Part shown: piece after piece, positions 55,801 to 63,035 of the stretch
How the letters are laid out: each line of letters starts with the position of its first letter
Position numbering within the stretch: the stretch's first letter is position 1
Origin: Salvelinus alpinus
Taxonomy: Eukaryota > Chordata > Actinopteri > Salmoniformes > Salmonidae
Length of the DNA: 64,000 bases
Assembly (NCBI RefSeq): GCF_045679555.1
Contig: NC_092096.1
Coordinates: 17,994,612 to 18,058,611, forward strand
Direction of reading: 5' to 3'
Notes under the pieces: model-generated
Database searches by the model: none
Told to the model about the DNA's origin: nothing
Seen by the model: only the letters and a program-made list of their open reading frames with translations
Program-made: the position numbers and the translations under genes

Positions 55801-57567
55801 CTCAGACATGATGTACTAGGACATGGTGATTTACTGTGTTCTACCTCAGACATGATGTACTAGGACATGGTGATTTACTGTGTTCTACCTCAGACATGAT
55901 GTACTAGGACATGGTGATTTACTGTGTTCTACCTCAGACATGATGTACTAGGACATGGTGATTTACTGTGTTCTACCTCAATATTATTAGACATTTAACC
56001 AGTACATTTACCAAACTTAATGTCATGTACCTTTTACATACAAGATAAGAACGCAGACATAAACATTACATTAAATCAAATTGTATTGGTCACATTAGCC
56101 GATGTTATTGCAGCTGTAGCGAAATGCTTGTGTTTCTAGCTCCAATAGCGCAGTAATATCTAACAATAAACACAAACCTAAAAGTAAAAGAATGGAATTA
56201 AGGAATATATAAATATTAGGACGAGTAATGTCGGAGTGGCATTAACTAAAATAGAGTCAAATAGAATACAGTATATACATATGAGATGAGTAAAGCAAAA
56301 ATATGTAAACATTTTAACAACATACCGGTCCGTCTAAAATCCTTGTGTTATTTTCTAAAGTCAGACTGTCTCTGTGTGTTTCCAGGACGGTGGTCTCCTC
56401 ATCAACAACCCCACAGCGTTGGCCATCCATGAGTGTAAGCTGCTGTGGCCCAACACCCCAGTGCAGTGTGTGGTCTCCCTGGGTACGGGTCGCTATGAGA
56501 CCGGCAACAAGAACAACACCACCTCCACCAGTCTCAAAGCCAAGATCACCAACGTCATCAGCAGTGCCACCGACACAGAGGGTGGGTCACCAGAGGACCA
56601 TGGAGTGTGTGTGGTGTACTGTGTGTGTGGTGTACTGTGTGTGTGTAGTTGGTGTGTGTGTGTGTGTGTGTGTGTAGTGGTGTGTGTGTGGTGTACTGTG
56701 TGTGTGTAGTTGGTATGTGTGTGCCACTGTCCACATCTGTCATTTGACAGGGATGAAACCACATTAGGTTATTTATAACATCAGATTAAAGGCAGTCAGC
56801 CAGCCAGCCAGCCAGTCAGAGACATGTGCTTCACTAAAACAGACACTGCATGTAGTCTCTTGTAGGTGGTTGGATGTCAATTGTTTTCTGTGAATCTCAT
56901 TAAGTGACTCATTCGCTGCATGTAGTCCCTGCTAGGTGGTTGGAAGACCATCATCTCCCCAGTACTCCACCTCTCTCTGATTCCTCTCATTCATCATCTC
57001 CCCACTACTCCACCTCTCTCCGATCCCTACATGTGTAGATGGTCAGTGTGAGTGATGTTTAGTCACAGTGTGTGCGGGTGACGGCACTATGAACAACTTG
57101 ATGGATCTCTATAAAGTAGGAAGTCATAATAAACCAGTCACATACGGACTAACTTTGTCTCCCTCATCAGAAGTCCACATCATGCTCTCTCCTTCTCCCA
57201 GACAGCTGCTTCCTCTAAACTATAAACTAAAATGATTTAACTGTACTCCAGCAACATGACCAAACCTCTCTCACCTCTTCTCTCCCCGTCAGAGGTCCAC
57301 ATCATGCTGGACGCCCTCCTTCCACCCAACACCTACTTCCGTTTCAACCCCTACATGAGCGAGGACATCCCATTGGACGAGAGCCGCCCGGAGAGGCTGA
57401 CCTTCCTGCAGGAGGAAGGAACTCGCTACCTGGAGAGGAACGAAGCCAAGCTGAACAAGGCAGCGTCGGTACTGGCTCTGGAGAAGAGCGCCATCCAGAG
57501 GCTGGCTGAATGGTGCAAACTGAAGGCTGACATGTACGAGGGCTTGCCCTTCATCTCCAAACTGTAG
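27053..57567 (+). CDS. pnpla8: Patatin-like phospholipase 8 (iPLA2 gamma), eight coding exons
   Basis: Calcium-independent phospholipase A2 acting on mitochondrial and peroxisomal phospholipids, including cardiolipin. Exons: 27053-28114, 28620-28769, 28969-29215, 32570-32741, 34534-34591, 35093-35287, 56386-56581, 57293-57567. All phases join and give 784 aa. Catalytic parts: oxyanion-hole motif DGGGTRG at 450-456, nucleophile GVSTG at 483-487 (Ser485), and the DGG Asp629; these correspond to human Ser483 and Asp627. The C-terminal SKL is a peroxisomal signal. The start MSRIRSTLNTVTKAV aligns with an internal human Met (about 101), from which a shorter human form is made. Open frame continues upstream to 26954 with no ATG, so a longer form by splicing cannot be excluded. 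Introns total about 28 kb, over half tandem repeats. Confidence 0.97.
27963..28060 (+). repeat. Coding 36-bp repeat in pnpla8 exon A
   Basis: Three copies of RKPGEKTTEVAM, the third incomplete (RKPGEKMEKK). The DNA unit is 36 bases and in frame. It lies in the disordered linker before the conserved LSQREK, so copy number could vary without harming the enzyme. Confidence 0.92.
28160..28500. repeat. 22-bp minisatellite in pnpla8 intron 1
   Basis: About 15 copies of ACCCTGTCAGTTTGAAGTGTCTT, with TTTG/TATG variants. It begins roughly 60 bases after the exon A donor. Confidence 0.95.
28620..28769 (+). CDS. pnpla8: pnpla8 exon B
   Basis: 50 codons, phase 0 at both ends, reading IIARVSMDNRTRALVQGI and ending RGVAVK. 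Human has IIARVSIDNRTRALVQAL and KGVAVK. Acceptor CATCCCAG, donor AAG|GTGTGG. Confidence 0.95.
28969..29215 (+). CDS. pnpla8: pnpla8 exon C: oxyanion hole and nucleophile
   Basis: Starts ERVIPCLLRLRQTRD and carries IRILAIDGGGTRG and DYICGVST; the Gly after Ser-Thr is completed by exon D. Acceptor CCCCCCCAG, donor ACAG|GTAGG. Confidence 0.96.
29420..32522 (+). mobile_element. tRNA-derived SINE inflated from within by a satellite
   Basis: The left end CCCAGTGGCGCAGCG is the tRNA-like head of the common salmonid SINE. The right part from about 32165 (GCACAATTGGCCCAGCGTCG through GATGGGACAAGACTGTAACT) is its body and tail. A normal copy is about 350 bases, but here 2.7 kb of tandem repeat lies between head and tail. 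Flanks AAAATCAAAAAGTC and TAAATCTGAAAGTC could be a worn target duplication. A complete relative lies at 38699-38936 on the other strand. Confidence 0.85.
29457..32165. repeat. 39/33-bp CpG-rich satellite inside the SINE, about 70 copies
   Basis: Unit GACCCATGAGGCGTCATTAC followed by AGACCGGCCGCGACCGGGA. Subtypes of 39 and 33 bases, and a few of 29, differ in the number of GACCGGCCGC/GACCG blocks. Because 39 and 33 are multiples of three, frames stay open on both strands. All of the unit can be traced to the SINE (AGGCGTCACTACAGACC near its B box, and GGCCG...GGGAG.CCCAT in its body). It is rich in CpG. Confidence 0.95.
32570..32741 (+). CDS. pnpla8: pnpla8 exon D
   Basis: Completes GVSTG and continues AILGFMLGVFQIPLDDCEEL to HAFYDSQIWENILK. 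Acceptor ATCCGGCAG with few pyrimidines; donor CTCAA|GTGAGT. It is squeezed between the SINE tail, about 50 bases upstream, and the 36-bp array just after its donor. Confidence 0.96.
32749..34408. repeat. 36-bp minisatellite starting at a pnpla8 donor, about 46 copies
   Basis: Unit GTCAGTACCCTGCTGCTCCG followed by TCTAGTATACTGTCGT. It starts at about intron position +8 of exon D. The period is a multiple of three, so a 622-residue frame stays open, but it is not in the pnpla8 frame (which stops at the TGA at 32743). Confidence 0.97.
34534..34591 (+). CDS. pnpla8: pnpla8 exon E
   Basis: A 58-base exon encoding ERMGEGVMVETARDPTCPK (human DRMGSALMIETARNPTCPK). Acceptor GTGTAACAG, donor AAAG|GTAAGG. 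Confidence 0.95.
35093..35287 (+). CDS. pnpla8: pnpla8 exon F
   Basis: 65 codons from VAAVSTIVNRG to LGKDLHQ, including MWQAIRASSAAPGYF, identical to human over ASSAAPGYF. Acceptor CTCCTCCAG, donor CACCAG|GTAACC. The 21.1 kb intron follows. Confidence 0.96.
35310..35725. repeat. CT-rich repeat after exon F donor
   Basis: About 25-base units of TCTACCTCAACCTCTCTCTT with variable CT runs; roughly 400 bases of near-pure pyrimidine on the coding strand, starting 20-30 bases into the intron. Confidence 0.9.
35925..36690 (-). mobile_element. 3' end of a non-LTR retrotransposon (LINE)
   Basis: The minus strand encodes a 111-residue C-terminal piece with LCAHCPQNEVETELHFLTSC, the CxxC...H...C zinc-knuckle typical after a LINE reverse transcriptase. 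It ends at a stop at 36222, followed by a 3' UTR to about 35925. Upstream coding sequence decays past 36560, and the 5' part is absent. The family is common in salmonids; I do not name the clade. Confidence 0.8.
36700..38440. other. pnpla8 intron 6 stretch, no gene seen
   Basis: Mostly unique-looking sequence with a short (GT)n at 37857-37891. The ORFs at 37092-37310 and 37390-37581 show no domain or conservation pattern that I recognise. Confidence 0.5.
38447..38645. mobile_element. Tc1-like transposon left-end fragment
   Basis: ACAGTACCAGTCAAGTGTTT, CACACCTACTCATTCAAGGG and TAGCCACCCTTTGCCTTGAT mark the terminal 200 bases of a fish Tc1-like element. The right end is absent. Same family as 15758-16022. 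Confidence 0.85.
38699..38936 (-). mobile_element. tRNA-derived salmonid SINE, near full length
   Basis: The minus strand reads a tRNA-like head GTGGCACAGCGGTCTAAGGC, a B box GGTTTGATTCC, the body GGCGGCGCACAATTGGCCCA, and a tail ending in TTAACTGACTTGCC and TAAATAAAGGTTAAATAAA. It is the best in-window reference for the inflated SINE at 29420-32522. Confidence 0.88.
39218..40766. repeat. 38-bp minisatellite, about 41 copies
   Basis: Unit CCTACACATTAGTCAAAGGG followed by CTGTCTGGTGATCAGTAT. Copies differ mainly at one G/C/T position (AAAGGG, AAAGCG, AAAGTG), giving a readable variant map. Confidence 0.97.
40945..41245. repeat. About 63-bp repeat, three to four copies
   Basis: Unit with CTGTAATTCTACCCATTTTG, CCATGGGGTGTAGAGAACAT and GTTGCTGTTTTAAAGTA. 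Flanking GGGGACCCTAAGCAATGTTT marks it as part of a known fish dispersed repeat that carries such copies. Confidence 0.85.
41445..41872. repeat. 71-bp minisatellite, six copies
   Basis: Unit GAGGAGTTGATTCTTCTCTG through GAGCTGAGTAATGTTCTGTT and GGCCGAGG. Copies are nearly identical. Confidence 0.95.
41930..43885. repeat. 59-bp minisatellite, about 33 copies
   Basis: Unit GTTTCTCAAAGAGCATCTGC, CAGACAGAGAGAGTTTGACT, GAGGCAGTGGAGTTGTCCT. Three adjacent copies near 42299-42420 have GCGTCTGCC, and one (42660) lacks four bases. Otherwise almost uniform, hence young. Confidence 0.97.
44095..45392. repeat. 81-bp minisatellite, 16 copies
   Basis: Unit CTCTAAGGTGCAGGGTAGAG, GACTGGGTGGAGGACGGCTA, GTGGTGACTATTTAACAGTC, TGATGGCCTGGAGGCAGCAG. 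It is a segment of the host dispersed repeat amplified in place. Confidence 0.96.
45444..45890. repeat. Cluster of direct and inverted about 54-bp units with a 43-bp hairpin
   Basis: A unit containing CTTCTAGGTGTTAGCGGGGT occurs once forward, about five times inverted, then twice forward. At its centre, 45721-45763 and 45767-45809 are reverse complements with one mismatch and a three-base loop (TGG). A second palindrome is centred near 45482. Confidence 0.93.
46001..47822. repeat. 86-bp minisatellite, about 22 copies
   Basis: Unit GGTTGTATAGTACTGGTTCT, ATAGTAGAGCCATGGTGAAC, TAATACCCAGTGATCTGGTA, TATTTAAACATGTAGCTAGT. Two deletion subtypes recur: loss of an 18-base block (TAGTACCATGG) three times, and a larger deletion (GGCTGGGTGATC) twice. 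The same deletion in separate copies shows that blocks of units were copied together. Confidence 0.96.
47889..47986. mobile_element. Small fold-back MITE (CCCAAATGCCACCC family)
   Basis: ACGTCCCAAATGCCACCCTA and the inverted AGGGAATATGGTGCTATTTC surround TAGTGCACTACTTTTG; the right arm is worn. Confidence 0.8.
48251..48730. repeat. 59-bp minisatellite, eight copies
   Basis: Unit ATTTCAATGAGCTGGTGTTT, TGGTTATAGTTAGCTAAATG, ACCTGCTGTTATTATGGGG. Unrelated to the 59-bp array at 41930-43885. Confidence 0.94.
49022..49445. repeat. 50/56-bp minisatellite, eight copies
   Basis: Unit GTGGATCAACACTCACTAGC, AGGACTATTATAGGGGGAGC, GGTGTGGCG, with or without a TGGAGAC extension. Confidence 0.94.
49450..50575. 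other. pnpla8 intron 6 stretch, no gene seen
   Basis: The part 49700-50180 (CAGGTTGTCCTTGCAAGG, CACTCCTTTATTGGGGGTGT, TTTTTTTGAGCAGTGTATAT) resembles a worn DNA-transposon end of a widespread fish type. No coding capacity. Confidence 0.45.
50580..52338. repeat. 50-55-bp minisatellite, about 34 copies
   Basis: Unit CCAGGGACATACTGTATCAT, (GAT)AACATAAAGACCAGTG, ATCTGGTCACACTGTA. Several two-state positions vary independently: GTGATC/GGGATC, CACACTG/CCCACTG, TGCATC/TGTATC and the GAT insertion. Confidence 0.96.
52340..53685. other. pnpla8 intron 6 stretch with one MITE
   Basis: No gene recognised. It contains the small fold-back MITE at 52976-53089, with GGTGCGTTCCAAATTACACC and the inverse GGGTGCCATTTTGGACGC. 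Confidence 0.55.
53690..55143. repeat. 58-bp minisatellite, about 25 copies
   Basis: Unit AAACAGGCCTGGTGTTTAGA, TGCAGAGCAGCATTGATCAG, GGCCTGGGGCGTTTCATT. The paired changes AACAGACC and AGATACAG mostly travel together, marking block copying. Confidence 0.96.
55412..55982. repeat. 44-bp minisatellite, 13 copies
   Basis: Unit ACATGATGTACTAGGACATG, GTGATTTACTGTGTTCTACC, TCAG. The first two copies have ACTATGTTC; the rest have ACTGTGTTC. Confidence 0.96.
56070..56330. mobile_element. Left-end copy of the salmonid dispersed repeat
   Basis: AAATCAAATTGTATTGGTCA, GAAATGCTTGTGTTTCTAGC and GGACGAGTAATGTCGGAGTG match the same family as 43900-45990. It ends about 55 bases before pnpla8 exon G. Confidence 0.8.
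56386..56581 (+). CDS. pnpla8: pnpla8 exon G: catalytic Asp
   Basis: Begins DGGLLINNPTALAIHECKLL; Asp629 is the second catalytic residue. Ends SSATDTE plus one base. Acceptor TGTTTCCAG, donor GAGG|GTGGGT, chosen because exon H then restores EEVHIML as in human. A (GT)-rich tract follows about 25 bases into the intron. Confidence 0.95.
57293..57567 (+). CDS. pnpla8: pnpla8 exon H: C-terminus with SKL
   Basis: Reads EVHIMLDALLPPNTYFRFNP to MYEGLPFISKL and stops at TAG 57565-57567. The SKL end is a PTS1 peroxisomal signal, as in human (PFFSKL). An AATAAA at 57763-57768 may be the polyadenylation signal. Confidence 0.96.
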
Positions 57568-57760
57568 GGGACGTCTAGAGGTGAAAGGTCAGACAGCCTG
57601 AGAGACACTAATTTAGACTGATTATGAAGATAATATAGGAGCTGTAAAGGTCTGACATGTACGAGGGCCCTTCATCTCCAAACTATAGGAAGAGACCTGC
57701 AGAGGTTAAAGTTCAAAAGTCACTGCAGGTGTTAGCTGCTGAGAAACTAATTTAGACTTG
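57527..57760 (+). repeat. Tandem duplication of the pnpla8 stop-codon region
   Basis: The segment at about 57527-57625 (CTGACATGTACGAGGGC, CCTTCATCTCCAAACT, AGAGGTGAAAGG, ACTAATTTAGACT) recurs at about 57651-57760 with changes, including loss of three bases (GGGCTTGCCC becomes GGGCCC). The second copy lies in the 3' UTR. Confidence 0.85.
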
Positions 57761-57792
57761 AAAATAAACATGTGCTTTGATATGACTCCCAT

Positions 57793-57966
57793 CAGTGGAG
57801 GCTGGTGGGAGGAGCTATAGGAGGAAAGACTCATTGTAATGGTTGGAATGGAATAAATGGAACCGAGTTAAACGTGGCTTCCATATGTTTGATACCGTTC
57901 CATTTTGTCATTCCAGCCATTACAATGAGCCTGTCCTCCTATAGCTCCTCCCACCAGCCTCCTCTG
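57793..57966. mobile_element. hAT-like fold-back MITE
   Basis: The ends CAGTGGAGGCTGGTGGGAGG and CCTCCCACCAGCCTCCTCTG are inverted. Flanks GACTCCCAT and GACTCCAT form a slightly worn target duplication. Same family as 2319-2493. Confidence 0.88.
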
Positions 57967-58145
57967 GACTCCATATCTGCGGTCCATTTGAATTTCTGCT
58001 GCTCAGGCAGGATGTTGTTTGACCTGTGAGAGGTGGTACAGAAGGATCTGTTTTCTCTGAAAGGGGATTGGCTGGTAGGGCTGAAGGAATCAACCTTTTG
58101 ACTGGTCCTAAATAAAGCACCACTGTGATGAGAGCACATAGGCCG

Positions 58146-58246
58146 TGTTTACACAGGCAGCCCAATTCTAATATTTTTCCCCCCTAAAAATCTGATCTTT
58201 TGCCAATAATTGGGCTAAATATCTGAATTGGGCTGCCTGTGTAAAC
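58146..58246. mobile_element. Small fold-back MITE (TGTTTACACAGGCAGCC)
   Basis: TGTTTACACAGGCAGCCCAA at the left and its inverse at the right, about 100 bases in all. Confidence 0.8.
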
Positions 58247-58249
58247 AGC

Positions 58250-58841
58250 TATAATGGTGTGAATGGTAGACAGACATAGCCATTTACTGTTTTGATTTAA
58301 GAGTGCAGGTTTTGCAGGGAAGGTGTTTTTGACAACTACCGACATGTACTGGTATGTCAGATATTCAGGGTCTGTTATTAGCAACTAATTCCATTGTAAT
58401 TACTGTAAATACGGATGTTGTAAGTAACTGACATTGGTGTCACCTCATTTAAATGCTTCAAACTTGTACTAGGCATGTAAAGTAGAATGGTATAAAACAT
58501 GTAATTATGCCTTTTTTCACAGATTAATGAAATCATGCACTTTGTAAATTGTCACATTGTTCTTAAGAGCTCTGTAAGGGATCAGATGTAAATGGTTTGA
58601 TATGTGATTTTGAATCATATTTAATTGCAGAGTTCATGGTATTAGCTTTATAATGAGCTTGAACCACCTTTCTCCTGCAGCGGCCCTGTAGGTGTGTAAG
58701 AATGAAAATGTGTCATTGAAACCGGTTTCTGTTGTTGTGTCGTTTATTGAAGCTGTGTCTCATAACTACACTATATACATGATCATATCATCTGATCTGA
58801 TGTCTATTAAAGCTGAAGTGATAGTCTACGACAACCTTAAA

Positions 58842-58879
<38 letters not shown>

Positions 58880-59058
58880 CTATAATAGAGGTGTCATGGA
58901 AGAATGTGGAGTGTCCTCTGTGATTAATTGTTTTTTCCAATTGCAGAATTGATTTGTTACGTTGTTTCATTCAGAGAACTGACCTTCCATGATGACACTC
59001 CTCCCAGTCAAATGAGAATCACCCCAATCAACCCACGTAACACAGCGGTATATGGTTG
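58250..59058. other. Intergenic stretch, no gene seen
   Basis: AT-rich with a short (CA)n at 58844-58876. The 86-residue frame at 58692 crosses the microsatellite and shows no domain. Confidence 0.5.
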
Positions 59059-59166
59059 TCTCTCAAATGGCACCCTATACCCTATTTAGTGCACTACTTT
59101 TGACCTGGTTCCATAAGTCTCTGGTCAAAAGTAGTGCACTATATAGGCAATAGGGTTCCATTTGCA
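59059..59166. mobile_element. Small fold-back MITE (CAAATGGCACCC family)
   Basis: CTCTCAAATGGCACCCTATA and the inverse AATAGGGTTCCATTTGC enclose paired TAGTGCACTACTTTTGACC. Confidence 0.82.
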
Positions 59167-59471
59167 TAGCAGTATGTCAGAGGACACATTATAGCCTCAT
59201 AGAAGATCAATTGAAATGGTCCCCAGAACCAAACACATGAGGAATCAGTTGTAATGGATGGAAGAATATTCTTTCAGATGGTTGTGATCCCAGCTTGGTG
59301 TGACGTTTGAAACCTAACATGACACTGTGGTTGGAGGTTGGAATTGCACGCACGGATTTCAACCCCAATCCTCAATTCTTGGATTGTGTCTGATTTGCAT
59401 GTGCAGTGAATCATTCATCCTCTATTATATGATAGTTTTAACAGTGATAGATTTAAACTTTCTATAAAACC

Positions 59472-59850
59472 CTATTGTTGGGTTGGGGGGGGGAGTGACT
59501 GAGATTGCATGTGTTCCCTAACCCCAACCATGACCCTATTGTTGGATTGAGGGGGAGTGACTGAGATTGCATGTGTTCCCTAACCCCAACCATGACCCTA
59601 TTGTTGGATTGAGGGGGAGTGACTGAGATTGCATGTGTTCCCTAACCCCAACCATGACCCTATTGTTGGATTGAGGGGGAGTGACAGATTACATGTGTTC
59701 CCTAACCCCAACCATGACCCTATTGTTGGATTGAGGGGGAGTGACTGAGATTACATGTGTTCCCTAACCCCAACCATGACCCTATTGTTGGATTGAGGGG
59801 GAGTGACTGCGATTGCATGTGTTCCCTAACCCCAACCATGACCCTGGTAA
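59472..59850. repeat. About 62-bp minisatellite, six copies
   Basis: Unit CTATTGTTGGATTGAGGGGG, AGTGACTGAGATTGCATGTG, TTCCCTAACCCCAACCATGA. Confidence 0.95.
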
Positions 59851-60030
59851 CTGGTGTTAGGGTGTGGATAGAGGACTGGTGGGGGTGTTAGGGTATGGAT
59901 AGAGGTTGGTGGGGGTGTTAGGGTATGGATAGAGGTTGGTGGGGGTGTTAGGGTATGGATAGAGGACTGGTGGGGGTGTTAGGGTATGGATAGAGGATTG
60001 GTGGGGGTGTTAGGGTATGGATAGAGGATT
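59851..60030. repeat. 28-31-bp minisatellite, six copies
   Basis: Unit GGTGGGGGTGTTAGGGTATG followed by GATAGAGG(ACT/ATT). It follows the 62-bp array directly. Confidence 0.93.
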
Positions 60031-60051
60031 AGGGGTTGCACAAATTTCGAT

Positions 60052-62056
60052 TCTGTACACACTAACACACCAGACAGATACCGTCAGTACACACACTAAC
60101 ACACCAGACAGATACCGTCAGTACACACTAACACACCAGACAGATACCGTCAGTACACACACTAACACACCAGACAGATACCGTCAGTACACACACTAAC
60201 ACACCAGACAGATACCGTCAGTACACACACTAACACACCAGACAGATACCGTCAGTACACACACTAACACACCAGACAGATACCGTCAGTACACACACTA
60301 ACACACCAGACAGATACCGTCAGTACACACACTAACACACCAGACAGATACCGTCAGTACACACACTAACACACCAGACAGATACCGTCAGTACACACAC
60401 TAACACACCAGACAGATACCGTCAGTACACACACTAACACACCAGACAGATACCGTCAGTACACACACTAACACACCAGACAGATACCGTCAGTACACAC
60501 ACTAACACACCAGACAGATACCGTCAGAACACACACTAACACACCAGACAGATACCGTCAGTACACACTAACACACCAGACAGATACCGTCAGTACACAC
60601 ACTAACACACCAGACAGATACCGTCAGTACACACACTAACACACCAGACAGATACCGTCAGTACACACACTAACACACCAGACAGAAACGTCAGTACACA
60701 CTAACACACCAGACAAATACCGTCAATACACACACTAACACACCAGACAGACACAGTCAGTACACACTAACACACCAGACAGATACCGTCAGTACACACA
60801 CTAACACACCAGACAGATACCGTCAGTACACACACTAACACACCAGACAGATACCGTCAGTACACACACTAACACACCAGACAGATACCGTCAGTACACA
60901 CACTAACACACCAGACAGATACCGTCAGTACACACTAACACACCAGACAGATACCGTCAGTACACACACACTAACACACCAGACAGATACCGTCAGTACA
61001 CACACTAACACACCAGACAGATACCGTCAGTACACACACTAACACACCAGACAGAAATGTCAGTACAGACACTAACACACCAGACAAATACCGTCAATAC
61101 ACACACTAACACACCAGACAGACACAGTCAGTACACACTAACACACCAGACAGATACCGTCAGTACACACACTAACACACCAGACAGATACCGTCAGTAC
61201 ACACACTAACACACCAGACAGATACCGTCAGTACACACACTAACACACCAGACAGATACCGTCAGTACACACACTAACACACCAGACAGATACCGTCAGT
61301 ACACACACTAACACACCAGACAGATACCGTCAGTACACACACTAACACACCAGACAGATACCGTCAGTACACACACTAACACACCAGACAGATACCGTCA
61401 GTACACACACTAACACACCAGACAGATACCGTCAGTACACACACTAACACACCAGACAGATACCGTCAGTACACACACTAACACACCAGACAGATACCGT
61501 CAGTACACACACTAACACACCAGACAGATACCGTCAGTACACACACTAACACACCAGACAGATACCGCCAGTACACACACTAACACACCAGACAGATACC
61601 GTCAGTACACACACTAACACACCAGACAGATACCGTCAGTACAGACACTAACACACCAGACAGATACCGTCAGTACACACCAGACAGATACCGCCAGTAC
61701 ACACACTAACACACCAGACAGATACCGTCAGTACACACACTGACACGCCAGACAGATACCGTCAGTACACACACTAACACGCCAGACAGATACCGTCAGT
61801 ACACACACTAACACACCAGACAGATACCGTCAGTACACACACTAACACACCAGACAGATACCGTCAGTACACACACTAACACACCAGACAGATACCGTCA
61901 GTACACACACTAACACACCAGACAGATACCGCCAGTACACACACTAACACACCAGACAGATACCGTCAGTACACACACTAACACACCAGACAGATACCGC
62001 CAGTACACACACTAACACACCAGACAGATACCGCCAGTACACACACTAACACAGAC
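60052..62056. repeat. 34-bp minisatellite, about 60 copies
   Basis: Unit CAGTACACACACTAACACAC followed by CAGACAGATACCGT. Length variants of 32 and 36 come from the ACAC run. A block with AGAAACGTCAGT, ACAAATACCGTCAATAC and GACACAGTCAG occurs twice, at about 60680-60775 and 61050-61135, so a stretch of about 370 bases was duplicated as a whole. Confidence 0.97.
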
Positions 62057-62059
62057 GTC

Positions 62060-63030
62060 AACAACAGAGCTCTCAGTCTGTTAAAGGGCCCAGCAGCAAT
62101 ATTCTCACGTTCATGATGTACATATCTAATGTTCTTCTCTGAGTCTGAACGACGCCTCACTTAGTGACAGGACTATGTCCTACATCTTATGAACTGTTGT
62201 CAAGGGTTACACATAAGAACTAGACCTAATGAGGGAATCCAGATGAATGTTTCTGCCTTGGCCACATTCTGACAGTTGTTTCCTGTAATTGGGGGCCAGT
62301 GCAAAGGTCAAAGTGTGAAGGTTAACTGATGTCTGTCTCACGTTGTTTACAAGTCGGAGATGTAACTAATGATTCTGGTTCAGACGGTACCGCTACACCG
62401 CCAGGATCTTAATTAATGGACTCATCAGCTGTGAGGAATACTGTGTGTGTTGTCTCCTAATGGTGTTCCCTAGCAACCGTCTCTCCTCCACAATGTACCG
62501 CTGGTGTGCATCGTCGTGTTCTCCACATTCTCCTGATCAGAACTCAATGTGTTATGCAATCTGCTCAGTGTTGTGCACTGTATTGTGTGCCTTTTGTTCT
62601 ACAGGAACGTTGTAGTCATTTAGCCGACGCTCCAGACCCACAGTTCGGGAAGTTAGTGCATTCATCTTAAGATGGTCGGTGAGACAACCACATAGACATG
62701 GCCTTCTATTCTTACCAATGCATCTGAATTGGGAGAAATTATACATGTTTGCTGCTTAAATTGAAAGGAGGGAGGCTAGAATTGGATTCCAACTGGTATT
62801 CATGACCTTTTGGTTTACTCATCAATATCAGTCTAATTGGTTCTCTAGTTGAAATCAATTATAGTCCTCGGTAGAAAGCAGGATAGAGAGAATGCCACAC
62901 TTCCTTTCAGTCTTCTAAGACTGGGGCTATTAGGCTACAGGAGACCCTCAGCTCACTGAAACATTTCTGGGTTTTCACTCTCGTGGTCTCCCCTCGTTTT
63001 GGGTTTTCTTTATCTTTTGTGTTGTGAGAA
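62060..63030. other. Intergenic stretch, no gene seen
   Basis: No ORF, RNA gene or repeat family that I can name. Confidence 0.5.
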
Positions 63031-63035
63031 GACCG

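Noticed and set aside
59851-60030. Telomere-like repeat (GTTAGGG motifs)
   Set aside because: GTTAGGG occurs once per 28-31-bp unit, not in tandem; it is a minisatellite.
60052-62056. Possible CRISPR-like array of direct repeats
   Set aside because: Units are contiguous with no unique spacers, in a vertebrate genome; it is an ordinary minisatellite.
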